Assembly: GCA_024232355.1 (NCBI GenBank)
Contig: JAAEPW010000647.1
Coordinates: forward strand, 1 to 49,563
Direction: 5' to 3'
Origin: Chloroflexota bacterium
Lineage (GTDB): Bacteria; Chloroflexota; Anaerolineae; B4-G1
Length of the DNA: 49,563 bases
Positions within the stretch are counted from its first letter, which is position 1, and each line of letters starts with the position of its first letter. Position numbers and translations under genes: made by a program. The notes below the pieces were generated by a model, which saw only the letters and a program-made list of their open reading frames with translations, did no database searches and was not told the DNA's origin. Shown here one piece after another: positions 26,497 through 34,934 of this stretch.

Positions 26497-27861
26497 ATGA
26501 CACAAAATACTCTCACCAATGATTCAACCTCTATCACAGACAAACAATCTCCATCTGTAAAGATTGACCTGTTCTACGCCATGATCACGATGGGGAGCAC
26601 GGTCATTTGGTCCATCCTCAGCGGCTGGCTCTTGTACTTTTACATACCTCCCGAGGGAGAAGGTGCCGTGCTGGTACCAGCCGCGTTTTACGGTGTGGCG
26701 ATATTTGTCACACGCATCGTCAACGCCATCATTGCCCCACCTATCGGGTATCTGTCCGATCAAACCCGCAGCCGGTGGGGTCGGCGGCTGCCCTTTATGT
26801 TTGTTTCCGCATTGCCCATGCTGATCTTTTTCGTCCTGCTCTGGACGCCACCTATATCTGGCAACTCGGTCTGGAACCTCGTCTACTTGGCATTAGTGCT
26901 TTTGCTTTACAATGTCGCTTACAGTTTCAATCAGATCGCGCACACCGCGATGCTGCCCGAACTCGCCCTCACCGACCATCATCGTGTGCGGATGTCAGCT
27001 TGGTCCGCCAGCTTTTTCTTGGTGGGTATGGTCCTGGGCGGCCTCGCCGGCCCGATCATTGAAAAGGCAGGGTATACGATCTCGGCGCTAATTTTCGCAT
27101 GTGTCGCATTACCACTTTTCTATTTGCCTTTTCTCGTGCTGCGCGAGCGACCAGGACGTCAAATCACTGCGGCGGAACGGCTGGACTTGCGGCAAAGCTT
27201 TGCGGCAATGACTCGCAATCGGGCATTTTTGATCATGACGGCAACGGGCGTATTCTACTGGGGCGTCACCACGCTGATCCAGTCCGCAATCCCGTTCATC
27301 GTCACGGAAATCTGCCTACTGACCAAATCAGACACAATGTACTTTTACATTCCTGCACTGATCGGATCACTAATATGTTACCCGTTGGTAACGTGGCTTT
27401 CGGGCCGTTTGGGCAAGTGGATGGTCTTTTCCGGCTCTCTGCTAGCATCGGCCCTCGTGCTGCCCGGACTGATGCTCATCGGAGATTGGATCCCGCTGCC
27501 ACTCAATATCCAGGGCGTCATTTGGATCACACTGCAAGCTATCGCGATGTCTGGCGTCACAATGCTCCCCCCGGCCTTTGGTGCTGAAATCGTTGACCAT
27601 GACGAGACGCTGACTGGTCAACGTCGTGAGGGTACATACTATGCCACGTGGGGTCTGCTCGATCAAGTCATTAACGGCCTAACAGCCGCGCTGCTGCCGC
27701 TGTTACTATTATTAGGCCGCAGCCGCTCCGATCCGCGTGGCCCCCTCGGCGTGCGAATGATCGGAATCGTAGGTGGCATCTTGATGTTTACGGCCTTTGT
27801 GATCTTTATCAAGTATCCATTGAAAGGAGACTCGGATGACTCTCTCAAAGCAACAGATTGA
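26497..27861 (+). CDS. GPH-type (MelB-like) MFS sugar transporter
   Basis: A 454-residue transporter with about twelve hydrophobic segments. It fits the glycoside-pentoside-hexuronide:cation symporter group: RIVNAIIAPPIGYLSDQTRSRWGRRLPFMF contains the cytoplasmic loop-2 signature (D-x-T-R-S-R-W-G-R-R). The second half carries the matching loop before FGAEIVDHDE and GQRREGTYYATW, a typical GPH motif. Start ATG 26497 is preferred for a GGAG seven bases upstream. It lies 131 bases after the kinase-aldolase fusion in the same direction and probably imports that pathway's sugar or glycoside. The stop overlaps the acetyltransferase gene start by 26 bases. Confidence 0.88.
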   Translation: MTQNTLTNDSTSITDKQSPSVKIDLFYAMITMGSTVIWSILSGWLLYFYIPPEGEGAVLVPAAFYGVAIFVTRIVNAIIAPPIGYLSDQTRSRWGRRLPFMFVSALPMLIFFVLLWTPPISGNSVWNLVYLALVLLLYNVAYSFNQIAHTAMLPELALTDHHRVRMSAWSASFFLVGMVLGGLAGPIIEKAGYTISALIFACVALPLFYLPFLVLRERPGRQITAAERLDLRQSFAAMTRNRAFLIMTATGVFYWGVTTLIQSAIPFIVTEICLLTKSDTMYFYIPALIGSLICYPLVTWLSGRLGKWMVFSGSLLASALVLPGLMLIGDWIPLPLNIQGVIWITLQAIAMSGVTMLPPAFGAEIVDHDETLTGQRREGTYYATWGLLDQVINGLTAALLPLLLLLGRSRSDPRGPLGVRMIGIVGGILMFTAFVIFIKYPLKGDSDDSLKATD

Positions 27862-28642
27862 CCGAATTACCAATTTAGAGTGGGCAAACTATGCCGCATC
27901 CCTCGTCACCGCTCAGGTAACACCCGGCCTCGACGTGGTCCTAAGAGACGACGTCATCATAACCAGCAGTGATATCTTTCCCTCACCAGACGCAAACCAC
28001 GCATGCTTGCTGCGAGCCACGCCCAAGACCATAGACGGTCTGATCGCCGAGGTGATTGATCATTTCAAGCCTAAAGGCTTGCCCACGACGGTCTTTATCT
28101 CACCAGCCTGCACACCGGCAGACCTACCCGACCGTTTGTTAAAGCAGGGATTCGTAAAACAAAAAGATAAAGAAGCCTGGGTCGTTCTGGACAACCTGCT
28201 TGATCTTGAGATTCCTCCCCCTTTCTCCAACGCAGCAGTTACCTCCATCACCAAAGATCAAGTACTGACTTTTGCCGAAATATTTCTGACCGCATTTGGT
28301 ATACCGCTTGACTTTGCACCCTATATGGCTCAATTGCTGGAACCTTCCCTGGAACAACCCAGCATCCATCACTACTTGGCTCTGGTCGATGAACAGCCAG
28401 CAGGTATTATGTCCTTGTTACGTCACAAAAGCTTTGGAGTCTTTGGCAGTGGTGGTGTACTGCCGGCATATCGCAAAAGTGGCGCTGCTACGAACTTGGC
28501 GATCAGAGCCGCAACAGATGCGAAAAAATACGGCGTCGATACATTGATGGGACAAACAAAAGCCGGAACCTCTCTCGAACGGTTACTCCGTATTAGCGGA
28601 TTCAACAGAGTATTTACCAGGACATGCTATACCCTATCATGA
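27836..28642 (+). CDS. GNAT-family N-acetyltransferase
   Basis: A 268-residue protein. Its C-terminal half (about 135-268) follows the GNAT fold: ALVDEQPAGIMSLLRH as beta4, then FGSGGVLPAYRKSGAATNLAIRA as the acetyl-CoA-binding motif A, and GFNRVFTRTCYTL at the end. The N-terminal half looks like a degenerate GNAT-like lobe and may bind the substrate. Translation starts at ATG 27836 inside the end of the transporter gene, with AGGAG upstream. Its stop overlaps the start of the ABC ATPase gene (ATGA), so it bridges the sugar operon and the ABC exporter. Substrate unknown. Confidence 0.78.
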   Translation: MTLSKQQIDRITNLEWANYAASLVTAQVTPGLDVVLRDDVIITSSDIFPSPDANHACLLRATPKTIDGLIAEVIDHFKPKGLPTTVFISPACTPADLPDRLLKQGFVKQKDKEAWVVLDNLLDLEIPPPFSNAAVTSITKDQVLTFAEIFLTAFGIPLDFAPYMAQLLEPSLEQPSIHHYLALVDEQPAGIMSLLRHKSFGVFGSGGVLPAYRKSGAATNLAIRAATDAKKYGVDTLMGQTKAGTSLERLLRISGFNRVFTRTCYTLS

Positions 28643-29367
28643 ATGCCCTAGTCAAAATCGCAGACCTCCGAAAAACATACCAGATGGGTGACGTGACCTT
28701 TGAGGCACTGAAAGGAGTTTCCCTGGACATTTCTACCGGAGACTTTGTGGCGATTATGGGGCCTTCAGGCAGCGGCAAGTCCACCTTGTTGCATCTGGCC
28801 GGCGGGTTGGATAAACCGAGTGCCGGATCGGTCACAGTAGGTGCACACGCCCTTCAGACTATGAACGAAACAGCCCTGGCTAAATTCAGGCGAACGCACA
28901 TAGGCTTTGTTTTTCAATTTTTTAACCTGGTCGACAACTTGACCATTCAAGCCAACATCGAGTTGCCCGCTCTGCTGGCTGATAGAAAGAATAAAAAGAG
29001 CATTAGAAAACGCTCCGACAAACTATTGGAAAGATTGGGAATTGCCGACCAAACTCAAAAGCACCCATGGGAACTATCCGGCGGTCAACAACAACGGGTA
29101 GCCATTGCCAGGGCGCTCATCAACCGCCCCACCCTGCTATTGGCCGATGAGCCAACGGGTAACCTGGATAGTGCCAGCGGCCAAGATGTGCTAAACATTC
29201 TGACTGAATTCAACCAACAGGGCCAGACAACCCTGATCGTCACACACGATGCGCTGGCTGCTGCGCAAGCCAAACAAGTTCTGTTTCTCCACGACGGTCG
29301 TATCTTGGATCGTATGCCAGGTGGTGATGCAAAACGTATCGCCCAACGTCTGACAGATTCCAACTAA
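28639..29367 (+). CDS. ABC transporter ATP-binding protein (MacB/LolD type)
   Basis: A 242-residue ATPase with all key motifs: Walker A GPSGSGKST, Q-loop FVFQFFNLVDNLT, signature LSGGQQQRVAIARAL, Walker B LLLADEPTGNLD and the switch His in LIVTHD. It matches the MacB/LolD/FtsE-like group that works with FtsX-domain permeases. I prefer the ATG at 28639, which overlaps the preceding stop as ATGA; ATG 28624 would add five residues. The permease gene follows after 17 bases. The pair probably exports a lipid or peptide, or acts on the envelope; substrate unknown. Confidence 0.93.
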   Translation: MNALVKIADLRKTYQMGDVTFEALKGVSLDISTGDFVAIMGPSGSGKSTLLHLAGGLDKPSAGSVTVGAHALQTMNETALAKFRRTHIGFVFQFFNLVDNLTIQANIELPALLADRKNKKSIRKRSDKLLERLGIADQTQKHPWELSGGQQQRVAIARALINRPTLLLADEPTGNLDSASGQDVLNILTEFNQQGQTTLIVTHDALAAAQAKQVLFLHDGRILDRMPGGDAKRIAQRLTDSN

Positions 29368-29384
29368 ACGGATGGTGATGGTTT

Positions 29385-31724
29385 ATGGATGCAATCTGGG
29401 GAAAAATCAAAGCAGATATCACCAGTCGTCCCATCGTCTCTATCCTCATCACCATCACAATTATCGCCGCCTCTGCCTTGCTTACCCTAGCCTTGGCTAC
29501 CCTGATGAACATTGGCGCTCCTTACGACAGGTCCTTTCAAGAACTCAACGGCGCCCATCTATGGCTCTACTTTGACCGAGACAGGATTCGCTCCCGAGAC
29601 ATCGCACACATCGAAACTCTCCCCATCATCACCGGGAGCACAGGCCTACAATACAGCATCAAGAGCCGCGTGCAAATTGACGATACGCGGATTTGGACCA
29701 GCCTAAGAGTCATACCTGCGGATATACCAACCGACCTTTCCACAGTAAATCGTTTACTGGTTCAAGATGGACGTTACCTGACCGTTGGTCAAACTGAGAT
29801 TTTGGCCAGCAAGGACCTAAAAGATCTGTACCACCTGGCGGTCAGTGATACCATCAACATCACCGGACAGGATGGTAAAAAGACAAACCTGCTCGTAATC
29901 GGTCTGGCATATAATCCCATGTGGGACACCTATCGCAACAGCCAACCCCCTTATCTCTATGTCAGCAAAGAAACCTTGCGAGATCTATTTCCCGACGAAT
30001 CGACCTGGGACTGGTCCATAGGGCTGCGCTTGAACGATCCCGAATCGGTTGACGACGTACTCACGCAAATTGAGGCAATACTCCGCGCGGACGCCATTGC
30101 CAGTCACACCGATTGGCGGGATGTAAAGGAATCGGCAGTTTTCGGAGCACAGCTCAATTTTGTCTTTTTGGGCACTTTTAGCTTTTTTGCGATTCTCGCC
30201 GCCGCTCTGGTAATCGCCAGCAGTATTGGCTCATTGGTACTGTCTCAATTCCGTCAAATTGGCATTCTCAAGGCCATCGGTTTCACTCAAAATCAAATCC
30301 TGACCCTTTACATCGGGCAGTATATGATTCTGGGCCTGATCGGCTGCCCATTGGGTTTATTGCTAGGGATCGTCCTATCTCCTTTGCCGCTAAAGAGCGT
30401 GGCCGCGTCTTTGAGCACAAGCTTTCAACCTCCTGTCGATCTGTCATTGATCACCTTGGTCCTAGGCATTGTCGCCAGTATAATCACAGCAGCCACTCTG
30501 GGAGCAGCGCGCCGGGGAGCGAAAGCGAACATCATCAAAGCTATCGCCATAGGCGCAGAAGCTCCCCACAAAAAACCGTTCTGGGGAGTGAGATTGGCTA
30601 CCCACCTTGGTTTTTCAATGACCTTTATCCTCGGCTTGAACGACATCTCTGTCAGACCATTCAGGTCCTTTATGACGGGTTTGAACTTGACTCTGGGTGT
30701 AGTTGGGGTAATATTCGGCCTAACGTTAAACGAAACCCTAAAAACTTATGAAAAAAACCCCGCTCTCTTGGGAATCGTCTATGATGCCATCGTAACTAGA
30801 GAAGAAAGCAGTGACAATCGAACGCAGGGCAAATTGCGCCGAGCGCCTGGCGTGGATGCTTTTTACAGCGAGTACCTGGCCGACGTAGAAACACAACAGG
30901 GTCAATCATTTCAGATGAGAGCGGTAAAGGGAGATTTGGCCGCCTTTCCTTTTATAATATCAGAGGGAAGATTTTTTCAACCCAACACATACGAAGCCAT
31001 CGCCGGACAAGGGCTTTTAGACTGGCTAGGACTGGCAGTGGGAGATGAATTGACTTTGATTTTGGACGACAAAACAGAGAGGCCCGTTACCTGGAAGATC
31101 GTTGGCAGGTATCCTGAACCTGTAAATGCCGGGCAGATGTTGATGGTCAGTTGGCCTACCGTTGCAAGATTGATCAGGCACGCGCAGCCACAAACATATT
31201 TCTTGAAACTAGCCCCAGATACCAACACAACGCAATTAAAACAATATCTGGAACCCCGAGCAGAATCCGATTTAAACATCATCTTTGTCGGACAAACCCT
31301 TCCAGACGCTGTGTTTTATTTGCAACTGGCCATCTTTGCACTGTCTGGTATTTTGATTGCTATCGCCCTGATCAATGTATTCAACACATCTCTACTGGCA
31401 GTACAAGAGAAACTCGGAATGATCGGTGTACTCAAGACGCTGGGGATGACACCCGCTCAGGTCGTGGCGATGGTCAACACGACTGCAGGATTATTGGGAC
31501 TTTTAGCCACGGCAACAGGCGTCCCACTAGGACTGGTCCTCACCCAAGGATTGCTGACACTGCTCTCAAGAGCCTACGGGTTTGGTGAGGTAAATGCAGA
31601 TTTGAACTATTTATACGTCTTGCTATTGATTCCATTAATGATTATAATCAGTATAGTAGGCAGTATTATTCCGGGACAACGGGCAGCAAGAGTATCAATT
31701 GTACAAGTTTTGCGCAATGAGTAA
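29385..31724 (+). CDS. ABC transporter permease with two FtsX domains
   Basis: A 779-residue permease. An N-terminal transmembrane helix (about 18-40) precedes an extracytoplasmic MacB_PCD-like domain (about 45-250). The first FtsX domain (about 260-390) includes QFRQIGILKAIGFTQNQI. A second extracytoplasmic domain (about 440-620) precedes a second FtsX domain (about 640-779), with VQEKLGMIGVLKTLGMTPAQVV and the terminal PGQRAARVSIVQVLRNE. The duplicated (I/V)LKxxGxTxxQ segments are the family's coupling helices. It partners with the ATPase just upstream. The gene ends 44 bases before the methyltransferase that leads the diterpene genes, so export of a terpenoid product is possible but unproven. 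Confidence 0.9.
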   Translation: MDAIWGKIKADITSRPIVSILITITIIAASALLTLALATLMNIGAPYDRSFQELNGAHLWLYFDRDRIRSRDIAHIETLPIITGSTGLQYSIKSRVQIDDTRIWTSLRVIPADIPTDLSTVNRLLVQDGRYLTVGQTEILASKDLKDLYHLAVSDTINITGQDGKKTNLLVIGLAYNPMWDTYRNSQPPYLYVSKETLRDLFPDESTWDWSIGLRLNDPESVDDVLTQIEAILRADAIASHTDWRDVKESAVFGAQLNFVFLGTFSFFAILAAALVIASSIGSLVLSQFRQIGILKAIGFTQNQILTLYIGQYMILGLIGCPLGLLLGIVLSPLPLKSVAASLSTSFQPPVDLSLITLVLGIVASIITAATLGAARRGAKANIIKAIAIGAEAPHKKPFWGVRLATHLGFSMTFILGLNDISVRPFRSFMTGLNLTLGVVGVIFGLTLNETLKTYEKNPALLGIVYDAIVTREESSDNRTQGKLRRAPGVDAFYSEYLADVETQQGQSFQMRAVKGDLAAFPFIISEGRFFQPNTYEAIAGQGLLDWLGLAVGDELTLILDDKTERPVTWKIVGRYPEPVNAGQMLMVSWPTVARLIRHAQPQTYFLKLAPDTNTTQLKQYLEPRAESDLNIIFVGQTLPDAVFYLQLAIFALSGILIAIALINVFNTSLLAVQEKLGMIGVLKTLGMTPAQVVAMVNTTAGLLGLLATATGVPLGLVLTQGLLTLLSRAYGFGEVNADLNYLYVLLLIPLMIIISIVGSIIPGQRAARVSIVQVLRNE

Positions 31725-31768
31725 ATGACTTGAGCAAACATTTATCAGTATAACAGGAGAGGGACCGG

Positions 31769-32365
31769 ATGTTTATTGGTATTTATCAATCGGCTACGAT
31801 CTTGCTAGGAATCATTACGTTCTACATCATAGATTTTGTACTCATCACCCGTTACGATAAACAACGACAAGCCAAAGGTAGTGGGAGAAGCTGGGGATAC
31901 ACAACTATGGCCATCATTGTGGTTATATTCATCATTGTACAACCCATCGCATTGCCGCAGTTAAGCGTGCATACCAAAGCCTGGTGGGGTGCATTGACCC
32001 AAGTAATTGGCACAATGTTAATCGTCAGTGCACTGATTGTCCAAACATGGTCACGAGTACACCTGCGGCAGTTTTACGCTGAACGGGTCGAGGTCCAACC
32101 AGGACATTTTGTGGTAGACAGTGGACCGTATGCTCATGTGCGCCATCCATTCTTCACTTCATTATTCATGTTTGTAATCGGGCTATTACTGACAAACCCA
32201 GCACTACCCACACTACTGATAGCCATTTATGTTTTTTGGGATTTTCCTCGAGCAGCAAACCAGGAAGAAGCATTACTCAGCAAGAACTTGGCAGGTTACG
32301 CAGACTATATGGCTCGCGTCCCCCGCTTTTTTCCAAGGTTTCACAAACAAGCAGGAGACAATTAG
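31769..32365 (+). CDS. Isoprenylcysteine carboxyl methyltransferase-like membrane protein
   Basis: A 198-residue membrane methyltransferase of the ICMT/PEMT-like family. It has about five hydrophobic helices. The C-terminal SAM-binding part contains GPYAHVRHPFFTSLF (the H-x-x-HP motif), then NQEEALLSKNLAGYADYMARVPRFFP (paired acidic residues and the R-x-P-R-F end), all family marks. Start ATG 31769 has AGGAGAGGG upstream. The tuberculosinol synthase-like gene begins 3 bases after its stop, so the two are cotranscribed. In this setting it may methylate an isoprenoid or terpenoid acid, or it may be an unrelated lipid methyltransferase. Confidence 0.8.
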   Translation: MFIGIYQSATILLGIITFYIIDFVLITRYDKQRQAKGSGRSWGYTTMAIIVVIFIIVQPIALPQLSVHTKAWWGALTQVIGTMLIVSALIVQTWSRVHLRQFYAERVEVQPGHFVVDSGPYAHVRHPFFTSLFMFVIGLLLTNPALPTLLIAIYVFWDFPRAANQEEALLSKNLAGYADYMARVPRFFPRFHKQAGDN

Positions 32366-32367
32366 CC

Positions 32368-33279
32368 GTGGATGCCAAAGCATTTCAGAATTTGTCCACC
32401 AAAGAAATCGCCCGACTGGTATGTGAAACAGGGCCAAAGGTGTGTGTTTTTCCCATCAATGGCACCCGGCGTTGGTTTATGCTAGAACATCCAGAACAAG
32501 CAGCGACAGATTTTGCGAACACCTATCTACGAATTACGTGGCAACGACAGATCGAACTCTACAAGCTGTTCTTTGATCACGGTATTAATACATTGCTGAC
32601 TCCTATCTTTGGGCCAGATCTGCTAGAACGCGGAGATGAATACCAACGGCTTTTGGAACCAGGGCTATTGTGGTTTACGCAAAATCAAGACATGCTGGAC
32701 TTTTACGACGCGTACGACGTGCGAGTACGCGTTTATGGAGACACCCATCGTCATTTTAGAGATACCCCCTACGCCCACACGCTGGACGCCTTTGAGGAAC
32801 TAGCTCAACGGACAGCCCAGCACAAATGCCACAGACTGTTCTTTGGCATCTGTGCTCACGATCCATCAGAAACTGTGGCCGAAATTGGTGTCCGCTTTCA
32901 GCAAGAACACGATCAGCTGCCAAATAGGCGACAGATCATAGAGGCATATTATGGCGAGTACGTTGAACCAGTAGACTTTTTCATCGGCTTTGATCGCTTT
33001 ACCGCATTCGATATGCCCCTGATTTCTACTGGCAATGAAGATCTATATTTTACCATCAGTCCATCTCCGTATTTGGATACTCGTGTCCTACGAATGATCT
33101 TGTACGATCACCTATATACCCGTCGCATAGACAAAGCCAATTACGAAACCCTATCGCCCAAAGACTGGTCTTGGATGAAGGCTTTTTATCAAACGAACCG
33201 AGACAAAGTCCTAGGAATAGGAATAGAACGGGGAGGAATTTGGTATCCAGTTTGTAGAAATGAAGAGTGTAACACATAA
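32368..33279 (+). CDS. Tuberculosinol/kolavelool synthase-like protein (Rv3378c family)
   Basis: A 303-residue protein of the cis-prenyltransferase fold. It resembles M. tuberculosis Rv3378c (tuberculosinol / tuberculosinyl-adenosine synthase) and Herpetosiphon kolavelool synthase. Matching stretches are GPKVCVFPINGTRRWFMLE, LFFDHGINTLLTPIFGPDLLERGD, the REIIEAYYGEYVE-like segment (QIIEAYYGEYVEPVDFFIGF) and LYFTISPSPYLDT ... ILYDHLY. As I recall Rv3378c, it has Asp in FDGTRRWF; here that residue is Asn31. The GTG start (32368) is chosen for AGGAG ten bases upstream and for length (Rv3378c is about 296 residues). It would act on the cyclic diphosphate made by the cyclase at 33322, removing diphosphate to give an alcohol or transferring the prenyl group. 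Confidence 0.87.
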   Translation: MDAKAFQNLSTKEIARLVCETGPKVCVFPINGTRRWFMLEHPEQAATDFANTYLRITWQRQIELYKLFFDHGINTLLTPIFGPDLLERGDEYQRLLEPGLLWFTQNQDMLDFYDAYDVRVRVYGDTHRHFRDTPYAHTLDAFEELAQRTAQHKCHRLFFGICAHDPSETVAEIGVRFQQEHDQLPNRRQIIEAYYGEYVEPVDFFIGFDRFTAFDMPLISTGNEDLYFTISPSPYLDTRVLRMILYDHLYTRRIDKANYETLSPKDWSWMKAFYQTNRDKVLGIGIERGGIWYPVCRNEECNT

Positions 33280-33321
33280 ATAAAAACACAACTGACTTTT
33301 GAATAACATTGAGGACAATCA

Positions 33322-34818
33322 TTGAAATTAGAAACCCAAGTTCGTGAGTTGATAAAAGGCTTGAAGGGACGTATGGGGCCTAGCCCATACGACATTGCCT
33401 GGATGGCAAGAGTACCTGACCACACAGGAGACGGCCTGCGCTGGCCATATCTGATTGATTGGTTAATTGAACATCAGCGACAAGATGGCAGTTGGGGAGG
33501 GCCGATCTATTACTACCATGACCGAATCCTGTGTACGCTGACGACCATTATCGCACTCAAGGATAGCCAACAAGAGCCCGCCGTTGACCAAGCCATTAGG
33601 CGAGGGCAAAAATACATCTGGCACAATCTACACCGATTACATCACGACCCCTTTGAATTGGTTGGATTCGAATTGATCATGCCTACCTTGTTGATAGAAG
33701 CATTGGATCTGGGTCTGGATATTCCCAGACATACTTGTGGCTATGGACGAATTCGCAAGGAAAAGCTCAATCTCATTCCACCGGCGCTGCTCTACTCGCC
33801 CAAGATTACAATCGTTCACTCACTCGAGTTCCTAGGAAAAGACGGCAACCCCGAACAAATGCGCCAAGCAATAGCAGAAAATGGAAGCCTGGGAAACTCG
33901 CCAGCCACAACTTGCTACTATTTGCTCCGAGGAGGCGACGACGACCGGACACTGAACTATCTCGAAAACATGGTTCGTCACAACAAAGACATCATTTATC
34001 TATACCCCTGTCGTACCTTTGAACTAACTTGGGTCTTACATAATCTGTCTTTTTGCGATAGGCCGCTCACAGACCTGGTAGAAGCCTCGATCTGGAAAGA
34101 GTTACTAGACAATCTAGGAAAAAGGGGGATTGGTCTAGATTCAAGCTTTGGCATTGAGGATGGCGACATCACATCGGTAACTATGCGACTATTAACGATG
34201 GCCGGTTACTCGCTAGATCCAGAAATTCTGGCGCGATTTGAAGTCCGGGACAAATATATCTTTCGCACCTACGAGTATGAGCGGAATCCCAGCATTGGTA
34301 CCAACGTCCACGCCCTAGAAGCCCTCAGCCTGCTTCCCCACTATCCAAATAGGGATGAAAGTAAAGATCGTATTCTCGCCTTTCTCATGTCCAATCGTAT
34401 TTTCGATACGTACTGGGTGGATAAATGGCATGCATCTCCCTATTATGCGACCGCTCACGTATTGATAGGAATATCAAAATCCGCTCCGGGGATGCTCCGC
34501 GAATGCCACAGTACGGTCGAATGGTTAACACACACACAACGCAAAGATGGATCTTGGGGATTCTTTGATTGCGGAACAGTCGAAGAAACAGCTTATGTCC
34601 TAACAGCACTCTTGTATGCCACCCGACTCTTTTCTATAGACCGAGATTTGTTGCGACGAAGCGTGGCATATCTGTACCACGAAACCGGGGGACAGTTTGC
34701 CGATTACGACTATCCACCGCTCTGGCTCGGAAAACTTTTGTACGTTCCCCACGACATTGTCCAAGCCTCAGTCCTGTCGGCGCTTATGCTATATGAAAAA
34801 ACCTTTGGTCCCACATAA
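33322..34818 (+). CDS. Class II diterpene cyclase (Rv3377c-like)
   Basis: A 498-residue bacterial class II terpene cyclase, expected to protonate and cyclise geranylgeranyl diphosphate to a bicyclic (halimane- or clerodane-type) diphosphate. It resembles M. tuberculosis Rv3377c and Herpetosiphon Haur_2145. The N-terminus has YDIAWMARV and QRQDGSWGG. The acid motif is EDGDITSV (E279, D280, D282), matching the EDxDTTSV variant of Rv3377c rather than a plain DxDD. Later come DKWHASPYYATAH and QRKDGSWGFFDCGTVEETAY, with two QW-like repeats. The start is a TTG (33322) with GAGGA upstream. It follows the Rv3378c-like gene by 42 bases. No geranylgeranyl diphosphate synthase is in view. Confidence 0.92.
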   Translation: MKLETQVRELIKGLKGRMGPSPYDIAWMARVPDHTGDGLRWPYLIDWLIEHQRQDGSWGGPIYYYHDRILCTLTTIIALKDSQQEPAVDQAIRRGQKYIWHNLHRLHHDPFELVGFELIMPTLLIEALDLGLDIPRHTCGYGRIRKEKLNLIPPALLYSPKITIVHSLEFLGKDGNPEQMRQAIAENGSLGNSPATTCYYLLRGGDDDRTLNYLENMVRHNKDIIYLYPCRTFELTWVLHNLSFCDRPLTDLVEASIWKELLDNLGKRGIGLDSSFGIEDGDITSVTMRLLTMAGYSLDPEILARFEVRDKYIFRTYEYERNPSIGTNVHALEALSLLPHYPNRDESKDRILAFLMSNRIFDTYWVDKWHASPYYATAHVLIGISKSAPGMLRECHSTVEWLTHTQRKDGSWGFFDCGTVEETAYVLTALLYATRLFSIDRDLLRRSVAYLYHETGGQFADYDYPPLWLGKLLYVPHDIVQASVLSALMLYEKTFGPT

Positions 34819-34899
34819 ATAACGGTGATCTCTTATTGTTCCAAAATGTACCTTTGACAAATTCCACCACTAAAAGTTGCTCAAATCCGGCTCGAAAAT

Positions 34900-34928
34900 T
34901 TGTCAACCTATTGAAATCCTTTTATAAT
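34900..34928 (+). promoter_or_regulatory. Promoter giving a leaderless glycosyltransferase message
   Basis: TTGTCA (34900-34905), 17-base spacer, TATAAT (34923-34928). Counting 6-7 bases past the -10 box puts the transcription start at the A of the ATG at 34935. There is no Shine-Dalgarno, consistent with a leaderless mRNA. Confidence 0.65.
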
Positions 34929-34934
34929 TATACT

